A stretch of DNA of 64,000 nucleotides from JBCDJI01 sp964351865 (GTDB taxonomy: Bacteria > Verrucomicrobiota > Verrucomicrobiia > Methylacidiphilales > JBCBYL01), in NCBI GenBank assembly GCA_964351865.1, contig CAYGPJ010000004.1, positions 67,376 through 131,375 of the forward strand, read 5' to 3'. This document shows, in pieces, positions 49,684 to 61,100 of this stretch; position 1 is the stretch's first letter, and each line of letters opens with the position of its first letter. A program made the translations under genes and the position numbers. Below the pieces are notes generated by a model. That model was not told where the DNA came from and ran no database searches. It saw only the letters and a program-made list of their open reading frames with translations.

Positions 49684-50277
49684 TTAGCCGCGCGGAGAGG
49701 TCGTCGTCGTTTTGCCGTAACTTCTCACGGTTTCCACTTTGGTGGCGGCTTCCGTCTCATCCACATATTCCAGCGGGGTAAATTGGTCCAGGCCGACCTT
49801 TCCTTCCTTCACCGCTAAAAAGGCTTCTCCGTCTTCCACCTGAATAGCGTAGAATGTGCCCCGTGGTTTAGCGACGCCTTTAGGAGTTTTAATTCTAAAC
49901 TCAACCAGATCCGCCCGATCCTCAGCGATCAATACCACCAACCGGCCGCTATTAAGTTCGACCAGTGCCGAACGCTTGCCACTTTCAGCTGGCACATCCG
50001 AGAGTTCTAAAATTTTAAGCTCAGAATCCTCTTTCAGTGTGACGGCTAACCCATTTAAGAGGGCGATCGTGACATCTCCATTGTTCCCGGTTCGAATCAT
50101 AGAATTAATCTCCACCCGGTCACCTGCCGCTACGATCTTCGGACTATCCGATTCGCTCTCCGTTTCGCTACCGATTTCCACCTGCCCTGAAGCGGAAACC
50201 ACCATCGCTTGTTGAGCCAGACCGGTGGCCGTTCCCACCAGCCACAATAATCCGAGTGCATATCCGAAATTTTTCAT
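49684..50277 (-). CDS. FecR-domain protein, exported
   Basis: A 197-residue protein with a signal peptide (about 1-23, ending GLAQ) and a FecR-type domain (about 45-150) with AAGDRVEINSMIRTGNNGDV then TIALLNGLAVTLKEDSELKI and PRGTFYAIQV. FecR domains sense or bind partners in the periplasm. It follows the TpsB gene by 6 bases in the same operon, so it may assist secretion or folding of the giant exoprotein. ATG 50277 is chosen over TTG 50283. No FecI-type sigma factor is nearby. Confidence 0.82.
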   Translation of the reverse strand: MKNFGYALGLLWLVGTATGLAQQAMVVSASGQVEIGSETESESDSPKIVAAGDRVEINSMIRTGNNGDVTIALLNGLAVTLKEDSELKILELSDVPAESGKRSALVELNSGRLVVLIAEDRADLVEFRIKTPKGVAKPRGTFYAIQVEDGEAFLAVKEGKVGLDQFTPLEYVDETEAATKVETVRSYGKTTTTSPRG

Positions 50278-50283
50278 AATCAA

Positions 50284-52122
50284 TCAATAAGCTAAAATCA
50301 GTCCTAAATGAAGTCTGGAATTAAATCGTTTGTTAAATCCGGTATCCAGCAACTGGAATCCATAATCGGCACGGAAGGTCAGATATTCGCCGTAACTGGC
50401 CCGGACACCGACCCCCAGCGCAGAAAGTTCAGCCCCATCATTCTCCGCCGCCAGTAAGCGTCGGTTACGGGCCTGGCCGTAATCCCAGAACCCCAACAAC
50501 TGGATCTGGTCTTGCGGATTCTGATTTCCGAAGAATTCAGAAACTGAAAACTTGGGGGTGCGCAGTTCGAGATTAAAAAAGTAACCTTCATCTCCACGCA
50601 CTTCTGCTTCGGTATAACCGCGGATCGAATTGTAGCCCCCAAAGCCTAGCTGTTCCGTAGCCAGCAAATTTGAATCCGCAAACTGCCAGGTCAGTCGACC
50701 ATGCGCCTCAAACTCCCAAGGCAGCACAAAAACGCGTTCCGCATACAATTTTAAATAGCTATAGGTCGGGTCTGCTCCGGCTCGACTCCCGCTGGGACCG
50801 ATCGTTGAATCAAATTCATCTGCTCCATTCAAACTGGTCCAGTTCCCAAAGCTGTGAAAGGCAGTGGCTTCAAAACGGCTGTAGCCGATCGGGTCACGCA
50901 TAAAGAAATCGTATTTCAGGCTCCAATGCAGCACCTCCACTAACTCCTTGCGCACCCGGTTAAAAGGCGTGACCTGATCCAGCACATTGTAGGTTTTTTT
51001 ATAGGTGAAGCCCGGCGTGATGCCATGAAACAAGTTTTTGTTCGGACTCGGCAGCCCGAACCGGTAATCCGTTCCACTTTGGATTGACTCTCCATTGAGT
51101 ATCTGTAACACCCCGCCGGTCAGCGAACGATCGAGCTCCGCATCATCCGCGGTCGAAATACTGAAATAAGTCGTCCAGCTATCATATCGCCGAACCGGAA
51201 TGGTATAGAAAATGGAATGTGACTCCTGGGTATTGAAATCTGTGCTGGCAGCATACTGATAGCTTAAGGTGTGCTCCTGTAAAAAAGCATTACCCCAGTT
51301 GGCTCCGATCAAAATTCTCTCCTCTCCGGTTAAGTCATTCCCGGTATCTTCATAGCCGGTATAAAACCGAACCGGAAAGCGGTCTTCGGCGCGTAAAACC
51401 AGATCGGTATACCCTTCTTCTTCGCCTTTTTCAAAAACAACCGTTACGCGACGGAAGGGATTACGATTAAGATAATTAATATCATCAATCAGTGGGGTCG
51501 AAAGAATGCGCCCTGCGCGCTCCATTCTGATTTTTTCCTTGATCTGGTCATCCGAAAACCACTTATTCCCTTCCACCACCACATCTTCGAGTTTGCCTTC
51601 CAATACGAGCAACTGCACCACCCCTACCGTAATATCCTGCTCCCCGACGATGACATCCACCACCGGCATATCCTGATCGCGATAATATTGAATCACCGTG
51701 CGCACCAACTCGCGTAACTGGTTGATGGTGACCGGTTCACCGACGAAGGGCTTGATCCGTTGTCGGAAATCCTCGTTTTCCAGTAACGGCAAATCCACAA
51801 TTTCAACCCCGGCGACTTCTTCCCGACCTGCTTTGAGGATTTGTTCTGAATGAGCCGTAAAGTAAATTCCTTTTAACGCGGCCAGCAGCTCTTCATCTTG
51901 ACCGGGAGCTTTGGCCGGCTCCGGAGGCTCGGGGACGGTGGCTGACGGTGCTTCTTTTTCAAATTCATAAGGTCGGAGACTGTCAAAGCGCGGGAGCAAG
52001 TCATCGGCCAGATCACGCACTTGGCCAAATGAGATGCCGGCAGCAGAGATCCAGACGCAGCCAAGCAACACCATCGCGTTGCAGCGCGTAGCTGTTCCAG
52101 TAAGCCTGATCCTGCCTGTCAT
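50284..52122 (-). CDS. Two-partner secretion transporter (ShlB/FhaC/HecB family TpsB)
   Basis: A 612-residue outer-membrane pore that exports a TpsA partner. A signal peptide (about 1-34) is followed by a proline-rich linker, two POTRA-like domains (about 75-245, with VEIVDLPLLENEDFRQRIKP and LEDVVVEGNKWFSDDQIKEK), and a 16-strand barrel to a terminal tyrosine. The conserved loop tetrad appears as IRGY (about 500-505, FGGYNSIRGY). It is 52 bases downstream of the giant repetitive gene, as expected for tpsA-tpsB. Confidence 0.92.
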   Translation of the reverse strand: MTGRIRLTGTATRCNAMVLLGCVWISAAGISFGQVRDLADDLLPRFDSLRPYEFEKEAPSATVPEPPEPAKAPGQDEELLAALKGIYFTAHSEQILKAGREEVAGVEIVDLPLLENEDFRQRIKPFVGEPVTINQLRELVRTVIQYYRDQDMPVVDVIVGEQDITVGVVQLLVLEGKLEDVVVEGNKWFSDDQIKEKIRMERAGRILSTPLIDDINYLNRNPFRRVTVVFEKGEEEGYTDLVLRAEDRFPVRFYTGYEDTGNDLTGEERILIGANWGNAFLQEHTLSYQYAASTDFNTQESHSIFYTIPVRRYDSWTTYFSISTADDAELDRSLTGGVLQILNGESIQSGTDYRFGLPSPNKNLFHGITPGFTYKKTYNVLDQVTPFNRVRKELVEVLHWSLKYDFFMRDPIGYSRFEATAFHSFGNWTSLNGADEFDSTIGPSGSRAGADPTYSYLKLYAERVFVLPWEFEAHGRLTWQFADSNLLATEQLGFGGYNSIRGYTEAEVRGDEGYFFNLELRTPKFSVSEFFGNQNPQDQIQLLGFWDYGQARNRRLLAAENDGAELSALGVGVRASYGEYLTFRADYGFQLLDTGFNKRFNSRLHLGLILAY

Positions 52123-52174
52123 ATTTGTTTTTAACTCTTCTACTAACGACTCTAACTACCAGAACCATAACGTT

Positions 52175-55100
52175 CTAGAGCGTATCCACCGCATCCAGCA
52201 ACTCTTCCTTCTCCTCTTCTGAAAGTAGTCGCCCTAAGTAATCAAAAAGTAAAGAAATCGGTATTACCACAGACTCTCCTCGGGAATTCTCAAGATAAAT
52301 CAGCCCGGGTGGTAAATCTGCCTCGCGAATATCAATTCCGCCTTCTAACAGAGAGCGCATGGCATCCAGCAAGCCCTGCTTAGCTTCGGTGCTCAGCTCT
52401 TCCTTCAATTTGGCCAGCAGTTCCTCCGATACCTGAAAATCACCGTCACCGATATTGATCACCCCAATATCAATTTTCCCCAGATCACCTTCCAGAAACC
52501 CTTCCAGAAAATCATCCAGATCCAGATCGATACTGGTCAGCGAGAAATTGGGAATCACCACATTGGGAATATCGACAGGAACGACCACGGGGTTGGTAAT
52601 CACAATCGGGGGAATGCCAATGGGATTCGTTTCCCGCACCAGTAAGCCAATATTTGCCAATCCCCCGGCGTCACCGAAAGAAGCACCATATTGAAGATAA
52701 TTGGTGAGGCCCCCCTCATTGGTGCCCAACACGGTCCCACTGTAAATCACCACCCCACCGGTCACCCCGGTTGCACCCGTCACCGTGCCCGACGCATACT
52801 GGAACTCACCGGCGGAAGAACCGATGGCTACCGTCCCGGCTCCGGCGTTAATGGCACCATTCATCGTATATTGGCCGCTACTCCGGATCAGGACCGCTCC
52901 ACCGCCGGAACTCACACCTAGAACGGTCAAGGCTCCGTTATTATTAAAAGTAAACGCTCCGGTGCTGGAGGAATTAACTTGCGTCGTAAAAGGAGCCGCG
53001 GCTGGCGTAATTCCAAGCGTTCCTACGGCGTTGGCTCCACTCAGGTTCACTCCACCCCCCGTGGTATTCACCGCAAACTGTCCGCCAGAAACCCCTCCCG
53101 TTTGTGTTACTTCACCGGTAGATATCAGGCTATACTTACCTGTCACGTTGGAGGTCAATAAATTGGAATCACCCATTTCAGTCACCTGAGCCTGGCTGGC
53201 AGTAACCCCTATGCCTCCGAACTGGTTCAACGCATTAGTGAGCGTGACGGTATTCGTTCCTACGTCTAATATGAAATTACCACCCACATTAATCGCGCCC
53301 GCCGCACCGGCTGCTTGAGTGACGTTATTGTTCAGCGTTAAGGATAAATCACCGGCCAGTGTCGTCCCGCTCAGATTCCCCGAGGTGCCAAATCCATATA
53401 GATTTCCTCCCACATTAAAGACTAAGTTGGTAGCCGCAAAATTAAGGGGCGTGCCTACGGTGCCGGCATCTGCGGTCGAGGTCAGATCAATCGTCGTGGC
53501 GGTCCAGGAGGCGCCAACATTCTGGAAAATATTATTGGCGGTGATTCCGAGTGTGGTGCTGTTCGTCAACGCGCCAGATAACGTCGAATTGCCTGTCCCG
53601 GAATTGACCGTCACCGCATTTCCTCCCCCGTTTAGCGTGGTGATATTAATCGCTCCTCCTCCGGCGCCGGAAGAATAAGTGGAATCAGTGGTCTGAGTCA
53701 CATTGGTAATATCCATTTGCGTGTTGGCCGTAGCTACAGTGCCGGCAACGCTGACGGCATTGGTGCCTGTGCTCAGCCCTCCACTGAACGTCGTCGTATC
53801 GCCAGCTCCATTCCCCAGTGTGAGTCCGCCCGTGTTGGCAAAGTTCGTATCGGTATCGACCGTAGTGGTCGTGCCCTGAAAGATCACCGCGTAATTTGCC
53901 GGGGCTCCGAAGGTGGTCAGCGTTCCGAAGGTTGCATCTCCCAGGAACGTCACGGTTCCGGTGGAAGCTGCGGTATTGTCCTGTAGCGATAAGGCAAAAC
54001 TGCCGGCTCCATCGGTGATGGAGCCGATATTAATTGCGCCGCTGCCGCTGGTCAGCGTCGTAGCTGCCGTCATAGTCGTCGCTCCCAGATCCATCTGGGT
54101 GTTGGTCGTTGCTACAGTGCCGGCAACACTCACCGCATTAGTCCCAGTATTCAATCCACCCGCAAAAGTTGAACCATTATCCAAAGTTAATCCACCAGTG
54201 TTGGTGAAGTTGGTGTCGGTCGTCACCGTCGCCCCCCCATTGAGAGTTACCGCATAAGCCTGATTGTTAGTGGTCAATGTATTGACCGTGAGCGCACCGT
54301 TTACCGTCACATCACCCGTGCCGCCATTATTTTGCAAATTAAGTGTGCGGGTGGCTCCAGCGATTCCATTTGTCGAGGTAATGGTTCCCGTGCCACTGTC
54401 GAGCGCTTGATTCGCTCCCAGTGTCATGAGTCCCGTGTAGGTCTGATTTCCAGTGGTGCGGATGTCTCCACCATTGGCGGCGGTGGTTCCACTCACGCTC
54501 AGCACATCCAAGCGATCCGTTACGCCCACCGTATTGGCGAATGACGCGTTGCCGGTGATCGCCAGATCGCGATTCATTCCCGTATCACTGTTAACCGTAT
54601 TACCGAAGTCCACGGTGGTGCCAGTTAAAGTCGTATCGGATCCAATCACCGCAGCTCCAGTGTAGGTTTGCGTGCCCGTGGTGGTGATTCCCGTCGTATT
54701 GATGGCACTGGTACCGGCGACACTCAGGCTACTTAGCTCCGTTCCAGCTCCGCCGCCACCAACCACTCCGCCAAAGCTCGCATGACTGTTATTACTGATC
54801 GTCAGGGAGCGATTGGTTCCATCACTACGCACCGTCGATCCAAAGCTCACCAGATTACCATTGGCATCCAGATTTAAATTTGCTCCCAAGGTGACCGCGC
54901 CACTATAAGTCTGGGTGCCGGTCGTGCTGATGCCCGTCGTATTGATCGTCGATGTGCCTGTTACATTCAGACTGGCGAGACTGGTGGATCCTCCAACAAG
55001 ACCATTAAACACGCCATTACCGGTCACCGTCAGCGCGTGGGCTCCGTTGATCGTATCATTAAAGTTCACCGTGGTGCCGGTCACATTCACCGAGGCACCA

Positions 55101-58100
55101 ATCGCAACGGCATCATTCAAGGTGACGATTCCACCTGCAAAAGCGACATCCCCGTTCAGATTAGTCACATCCGTGCCCGTGCCGGTGGTGACCGTAAAGT
55201 TGGTGGTTCCACTGGTATTGGCAGCATTGGATATATTCACCGTATCATTTCCGTCTACGCCGGAAGTGTCCACGATGACGTTGGTGTTATTATACAAAGC
55301 CGCAGTTTCAATGGTAACCCCTCCGGTCGTGCCACTCACCCGCAGCGCATTAGTGCCACCACCGTTGAAGAAATCAAAGCCGTTAGCAACCGTCAATACA
55401 TCCGCAGCACCTCCCGGCGAGACCGTAACCGTCGTCATCCCCGTAATATCCACCGGCTCTAAACCAGTGAAAGTGATCCCGACACCATTCAAGGTAATCA
55501 CCCCGTTCCCGGTCGTCGTGGCATCTGGCGTATAAATCGCAATATCGTTCGTGCTGTCCCCGATCACTTTAAGCCCATCTCCTGTGGCAGCCACTGGATT
55601 TTGTCCATTGTAAGTGATGCCACCACTTAACAGGGCTCCGGCGCCGCTGCCATCTACAATCAAGAGGTCTCCGCCATTCGCTCCATCAAACTGGAAGGAA
55701 GTTCCTCCGTCCAATTGCCCGGAAATTCCACCGGTAAAGGCATAATTCACGGTGTTGCCATCCACCGTGGTCAACGTCAGCGTGTCTGCGGCAGCCGTGC
55801 CTGTCAAAGTGGTTAACCCAGTGAGATTACTGAAATTCATCACTTCAAAATTCGAATAGGTAATTTGATTGCCGCCAGATCCAATAGTGGTGGTGGTAAA
55901 GCTGGTCGCGACATTCTGCGCATCAAAATTAAGCACATCGGTTGCCGGAGCGCCTGCATTCAGGGTGCGAGTGGTAGCCGCCAATGCCTGAACATTTACC
56001 GTATCCATGGCCGTAGTGCCCGTGAAATTCTCCGTATTTGTAATATTAGCAGCTAGTCCAGATCCGGTAATTGCTCCAGCACTGGTCAAACTTACGGTAA
56101 CACCGGTCGTGCGGGCACTCAGATCAAGTGTATCCGAACCGCCAGCACTATCAATATTACCACTCAGCGCAATCGCACCGTCATTGAAAGCGAAAGTATC
56201 CACGCCCGTCCCACCGGTCAGATTCTCGATGGCACTCCAACCACTGGTCTTGCCCGTGAGTGTTCCGGTGTTATTTCCAGTAATCGTGAAGGCATTTCCA
56301 TTCGTATCACCCACTAGAGTATCCGTGCCACCTCCACCACTGAGCGCACCCGTCAGGGATCCGGCATCGGCAAAATTGAAGGTATCCCCGCTCGATCCAC
56401 CCGTGATGGCTTCGAAGGAACTGAAGGCAATGACACTGCCACCCGTGGTCGTTCCGGCGTTGGCCGTATTAATATTAAAGATGGTCGCCGTGTTACTGCC
56501 GGTGATGGAATCCGTAGTCGCAGATCCGCTATTAAAGGTCTCAATGGATGTAAATGTGCTGCCCACGCCGGTGATGGTGAACGCATTAAGATCCAGCGCG
56601 ATGGCTTCAGCCTGAGTGGTGTAGTTGAGGGTGTCGGTGCCACCACCTGTTACGGTTCCGGCGACCAAGTTTCCTCCATTGACTCCACCGCCGATCACGA
56701 AGGTATTGTCAGTAAAGTTGATCGCATTCGTTCCTGCTCCAGTATTTAGATTGCCGCTCAGGCTGCCATTGACCGTGGTGAAGTTAAAGGTGTCGTTACC
56801 AGTCCCACCGGTAAGAGTGCCAATATTCGCAAATGCCAGCGTTGAAGTGAATCCACTGATCGTTCCTCCATCGGTCGTATTAATCGTATAGGTATTGCCC
56901 GCATCCGGACCAGTCAGTGATGCGCCACCGGCGATGGTTACTGGATCATCGAACGCAAAGGTTTCCAGATCAATCGCACCGGTTCCGTCCGCACGACCAA
57001 TGATGATCGAGTTAAATCCGTTATTAATAGCACCCAATTCCGCATCCGAGAACTGAAGCGCCCCCGTCGTTCCAGTTCCAATTCCAATCGTGGTCGATGC
57101 CGTTTGAGATACCAGTCGAAGATCTCCACTTGCTCCAATCACATCGGCCGTCGTTCCCAGATCCATACTATCCGCCGTGAAGGTAATCTCTCCCGCACCA
57201 TCCGCAGCACTTCCCGTCGTTCCGCTAACACTTCTGACCAGCGCTCCGACGGTAATGGAGCCACCTGTCGATTGAACCGAAACATTACCGTTACTGCGCG
57301 CCAGAACGTCAGCCCCCAGGACGATATTGCCGGCATCCACCAGCGTAATGTTTCCATTGTTGGTGCTCAGTCCTACAATCGTGCTGACCGTTCCCAAGGT
57401 CACTCCACCTGTGTTGGTAATGGCGATGTCACCGGCGCCGGTGGTTTGGGCTGCCAGGGTGGTCACTGCCGTTTCAAGCGGGTTGGCAGTCGTTCCGACA
57501 CCCGTCACAGCGATCAAAGCAGCAGAGGCCGCCGTTACGTCCGCATCAGCTGTGCCGGCGTCTCCATCGGTAATCGAGCCAGTGCGGGCGGTCAAGGTCG
57601 CACGATTGGTTCCGGCATTCAATCCAGTTACCGCTATGGAGCCGCCCACGATAAAGATATCATCGGCAAAGGTAACCGCATCCACATCCACCGCTCCGAT
57701 GCCCGCCGCTGAATCACCGATGGTGATGGTCGTAAATCCATCGGCCAAGGCAGCCAGATCGGCAGCACTAAGATCCAACGTTCCAGTGCCACCTGCGACA
57801 CCGATCGTCGCGGCCGCAGCGCCTGGTGCCAGTGTCAGGTTACCCGTTCCAGCAACCGAATTGGCTCCGCCGTTCAGATCAATCTCGTCGCCTGATAAGG
57901 TTACATCATTAGCCCCACCCGTCAGGGTAGATGCCAGATTCAACGCCGCCGTGCCGGAGTTGATCGTGGAGTTCGTGGTGACGGTGGTAGCACCCAAATC
58001 CATCTGCGTGTTAGTGGTTTGGACGGTGCCTGCCACCGAGGTGCCGCCCGTCACTGCCGTGGTATCCAAACCGTTGATGAAGGTAGTGGAATCGGCCACA

Positions 58101-61100
58101 TTATTACCTATGACCACGCCGCCAGTATTGATAAAGGTCGTATCCCCGGCGATGGTATTGGAGGCTCCGGTGATGCTCACCGTGTAGCCCTGAGCCGCCG
58201 TAGTCAGGGCGGTATTGACCGTCAGGTTCCCCTGGAAGGCGATCGTCCCGGTTGTATCCGTCAGCACGACCGTTCCAGCCGTGACCGTATTTCCGAATGT
58301 CGTTCCGGCACTGTTGACAACCGTTAGCGTTCCGGCACCGGCTCCAACGTTCAGAGCATTGGGCACCGAAATGGTAGAGCCGGCCTGGAGGGTCAGATTG
58401 GAAGTGGAAACCGTGGTTCCCAGCAGCAGAGCATTGGCGTCCCTCAGGGAAACATCCGTTCCGCTCACATTCACCGCTCCGTCAAAGTCATTCGCGGACG
58501 ACGTATTCAAGGTGATTCCGTTACCACCGCCAGCCGTAAAGCTGGAGATTCCTGATATGATGATCCCAGTCGTATTCTGCGTGATCGCCCCGTTGGTCGT
58601 CGTCACGCCCAACGTCGCCGCATCCACATCTCCCAACTGGATCGCATTGATGTCCGCAATGTTCACCGCTCCACCCTGTAGCGTTACCGCTCCACCAAAG
58701 TTGTTCGCCGCTGAGGTATTCAGCGTAATCGCACTACTACCCCCCGCCGTAAAGCTCGTGTCTCCCGTCACTACCACCCCAGTCGCATTCTGCGTGATCG
58801 CCCCGTTGGTCGTCGTCACGCCCAACGTCGCCGCATCCACANNNNNNNNNNNNNNNNNNNNNNNNNNNNNNNNNNNNNNNNNNNNNNNNNNNNNNNNNNN
58901 NNNNNNNNNNNNNNNNNNNNNNNNNNNNNNNNNNNNNNNNNTCTCCCAGCTGGATCGCGTTGATGTCCGCGATTGCAACATCGGAACCCATCAAGTTCAC
59001 GGTGCTGTAGTTACTTGCTGCTTCATCCAAGGTGATCGTATTACCGGTAGCAGTAATGGTAGTGGCTCCGGTGACCGTGACGGTTCCCGAATCGGTCACT
59101 CCACCGCCAGCGGTGATTCCGAGAGTTCCGGAAACCGTGGTGGCACCCAGATCGATTCCGCTGATATCGGTCAGTGCAACATTGGCTCCGGTGAGTTGCA
59201 CCGTTGTGAAATTATTGCCCGCACTATTAAGCGTGATGTTATTCGCACCGGCATTCAGCGTCGCGGTTCCGGTTACGGTCCAGTCACCGCCCTGGGTGAT
59301 GGCATCATTTTCGGTCAACGCCACATCATTGGCGGTGACGGTCAGATTACCGATGACGTTGGCGGCGTTAGTGGCGGTAATGTCAGCGGTCGTCCCCGCA
59401 TTCAGCACCAGCGTATTGGTTCCGCCAACGATCTGGCCGATCGTGATACTGCCGGTGCCGGTCGTCGCATTACTATCCAAGGTGCTCGTACCGACCAGCG
59501 TCACAGTGCTGCCCGACATGTTAATTGCATCGTTTGAGGTGGCGACGGTGCCGATCAGACTGACGGCATTCGTGCCTGTATTTACGCCCCCATTAAAGGT
59601 CGAGGTATCCGTGGTCTGATCGCCGAAGATCAAACCGCCAGTATTACTGAACGTTACCGCATTGGTGATGGTGTTGTTGGCACCGATCATACTGACCACG
59701 TAGGTCTGTGCGGCAGTGCTGAGCGTGGTGGCTGTCAGGTTTCCCTGGAAGGCGATGGTTCCTGTGGTGTCGGTTAAGGTCACGGTAGTCGCATCTACGC
59801 TACCTCCGAAGGTGGCTCCGGTGGAATCCACAATGGTCAGAGTTCCGATGTCGGTGCCGGTATTGACAGTAACTCCAACCGTTCCTGCCGTATTGAAGGT
59901 CACATTAGAAGCAGCTCCACCAGCCACGCCAGCAATACTGTTCGCACTAAAATTACCACCACCCGTGGTATTGAACTGGGTGGTCACACCGTTTCCGATC
60001 ACCACGCCCCCCGTGTAGGTCTGATTACCCGTCGTCGACACCGCAGAGGCTCCGGTATTGAAGGTCGAGGTTCCCGTCACCTGCAGACTGGTCAGGGCTG
60101 TGGTTCCTCCGACTGCCGCATCAAAATCTCCATTACCCGTAACCGTCAGGGTATTACCTCCATTAAGCGTATCATTAAAGAATGCCGTGCTGGAAGTAAG
60201 ATTGGTTGCGGAAGCTACCGTAACCGCGTCGTTGAACGTCGAGGTTCCCGTGAAGGATATCGCACCATTCAAGTTGATGACATCCGCGCCAGCTCCGGTG
60301 GTCACCGTAAAGTTCGTGTTGTTGTGCGTTGTGCCCCCGGTGGCATTCACCGTTACTGTATCATCACCATCGCTAGCCGAGGTATTAATGATCACGTTGG
60401 TATTATTGAAGAGCGCGATCGTCTCAATATTAGTGGTTCCCGTCATCGGCGTATCGGTGGTGGAACCACTTACCCTCAGTGCGGCATCCGCACTGTAGAA
60501 GGCCGTTCCACTATTGACGGCCAAGGCATCAGCCGCCCCTCCAGGGGAAACCGTAATGGTAGTAAATCCGGTGGCATCCACTGGTTCGAGTCCGGTAAAG
60601 GTGATGCTGACTCCATTAAAGCTAAAGACTCCACTACCTGCCGTGTCCAGATCCGGCGTATAGACACCCGTATCGTTCGAATCCGTGCCGAGGTCCCCAA
60701 TCACTTTCAATCCGTCACCTGGATTGGTGGAGGTATTCGTCTGCCCGTTGTAGGCGATCCCTCCGGTGATCAAGGCGTTACCGCTACTGCCATCGACGAT
60801 CAGCGTATCATCACCCGCCGCTGCGTTCCACGTCAGCAAGCTCGCGGTCAGTCCGGCCAATCTTCCACTGGCACCTCCCGTGAAGGCAAAATCGATCTCA
60901 TCCACCGTCACCGTCGACAACGTCAGCGTGTCATTCCCCGCGGTTCCGGCAATCGCAAAACCACCGGCCCCGTTAAAGTTGAGTGTCTCAATTTCCTGAT
61001 AGCTGACATCTCCGAATCCAGCCTCGGTAATCGTAGCCGAACTAAAGGTTACTGTTCCTCCTGCGGATTGATAATTCAACGTATCTCCCGTGGCCGTCGT

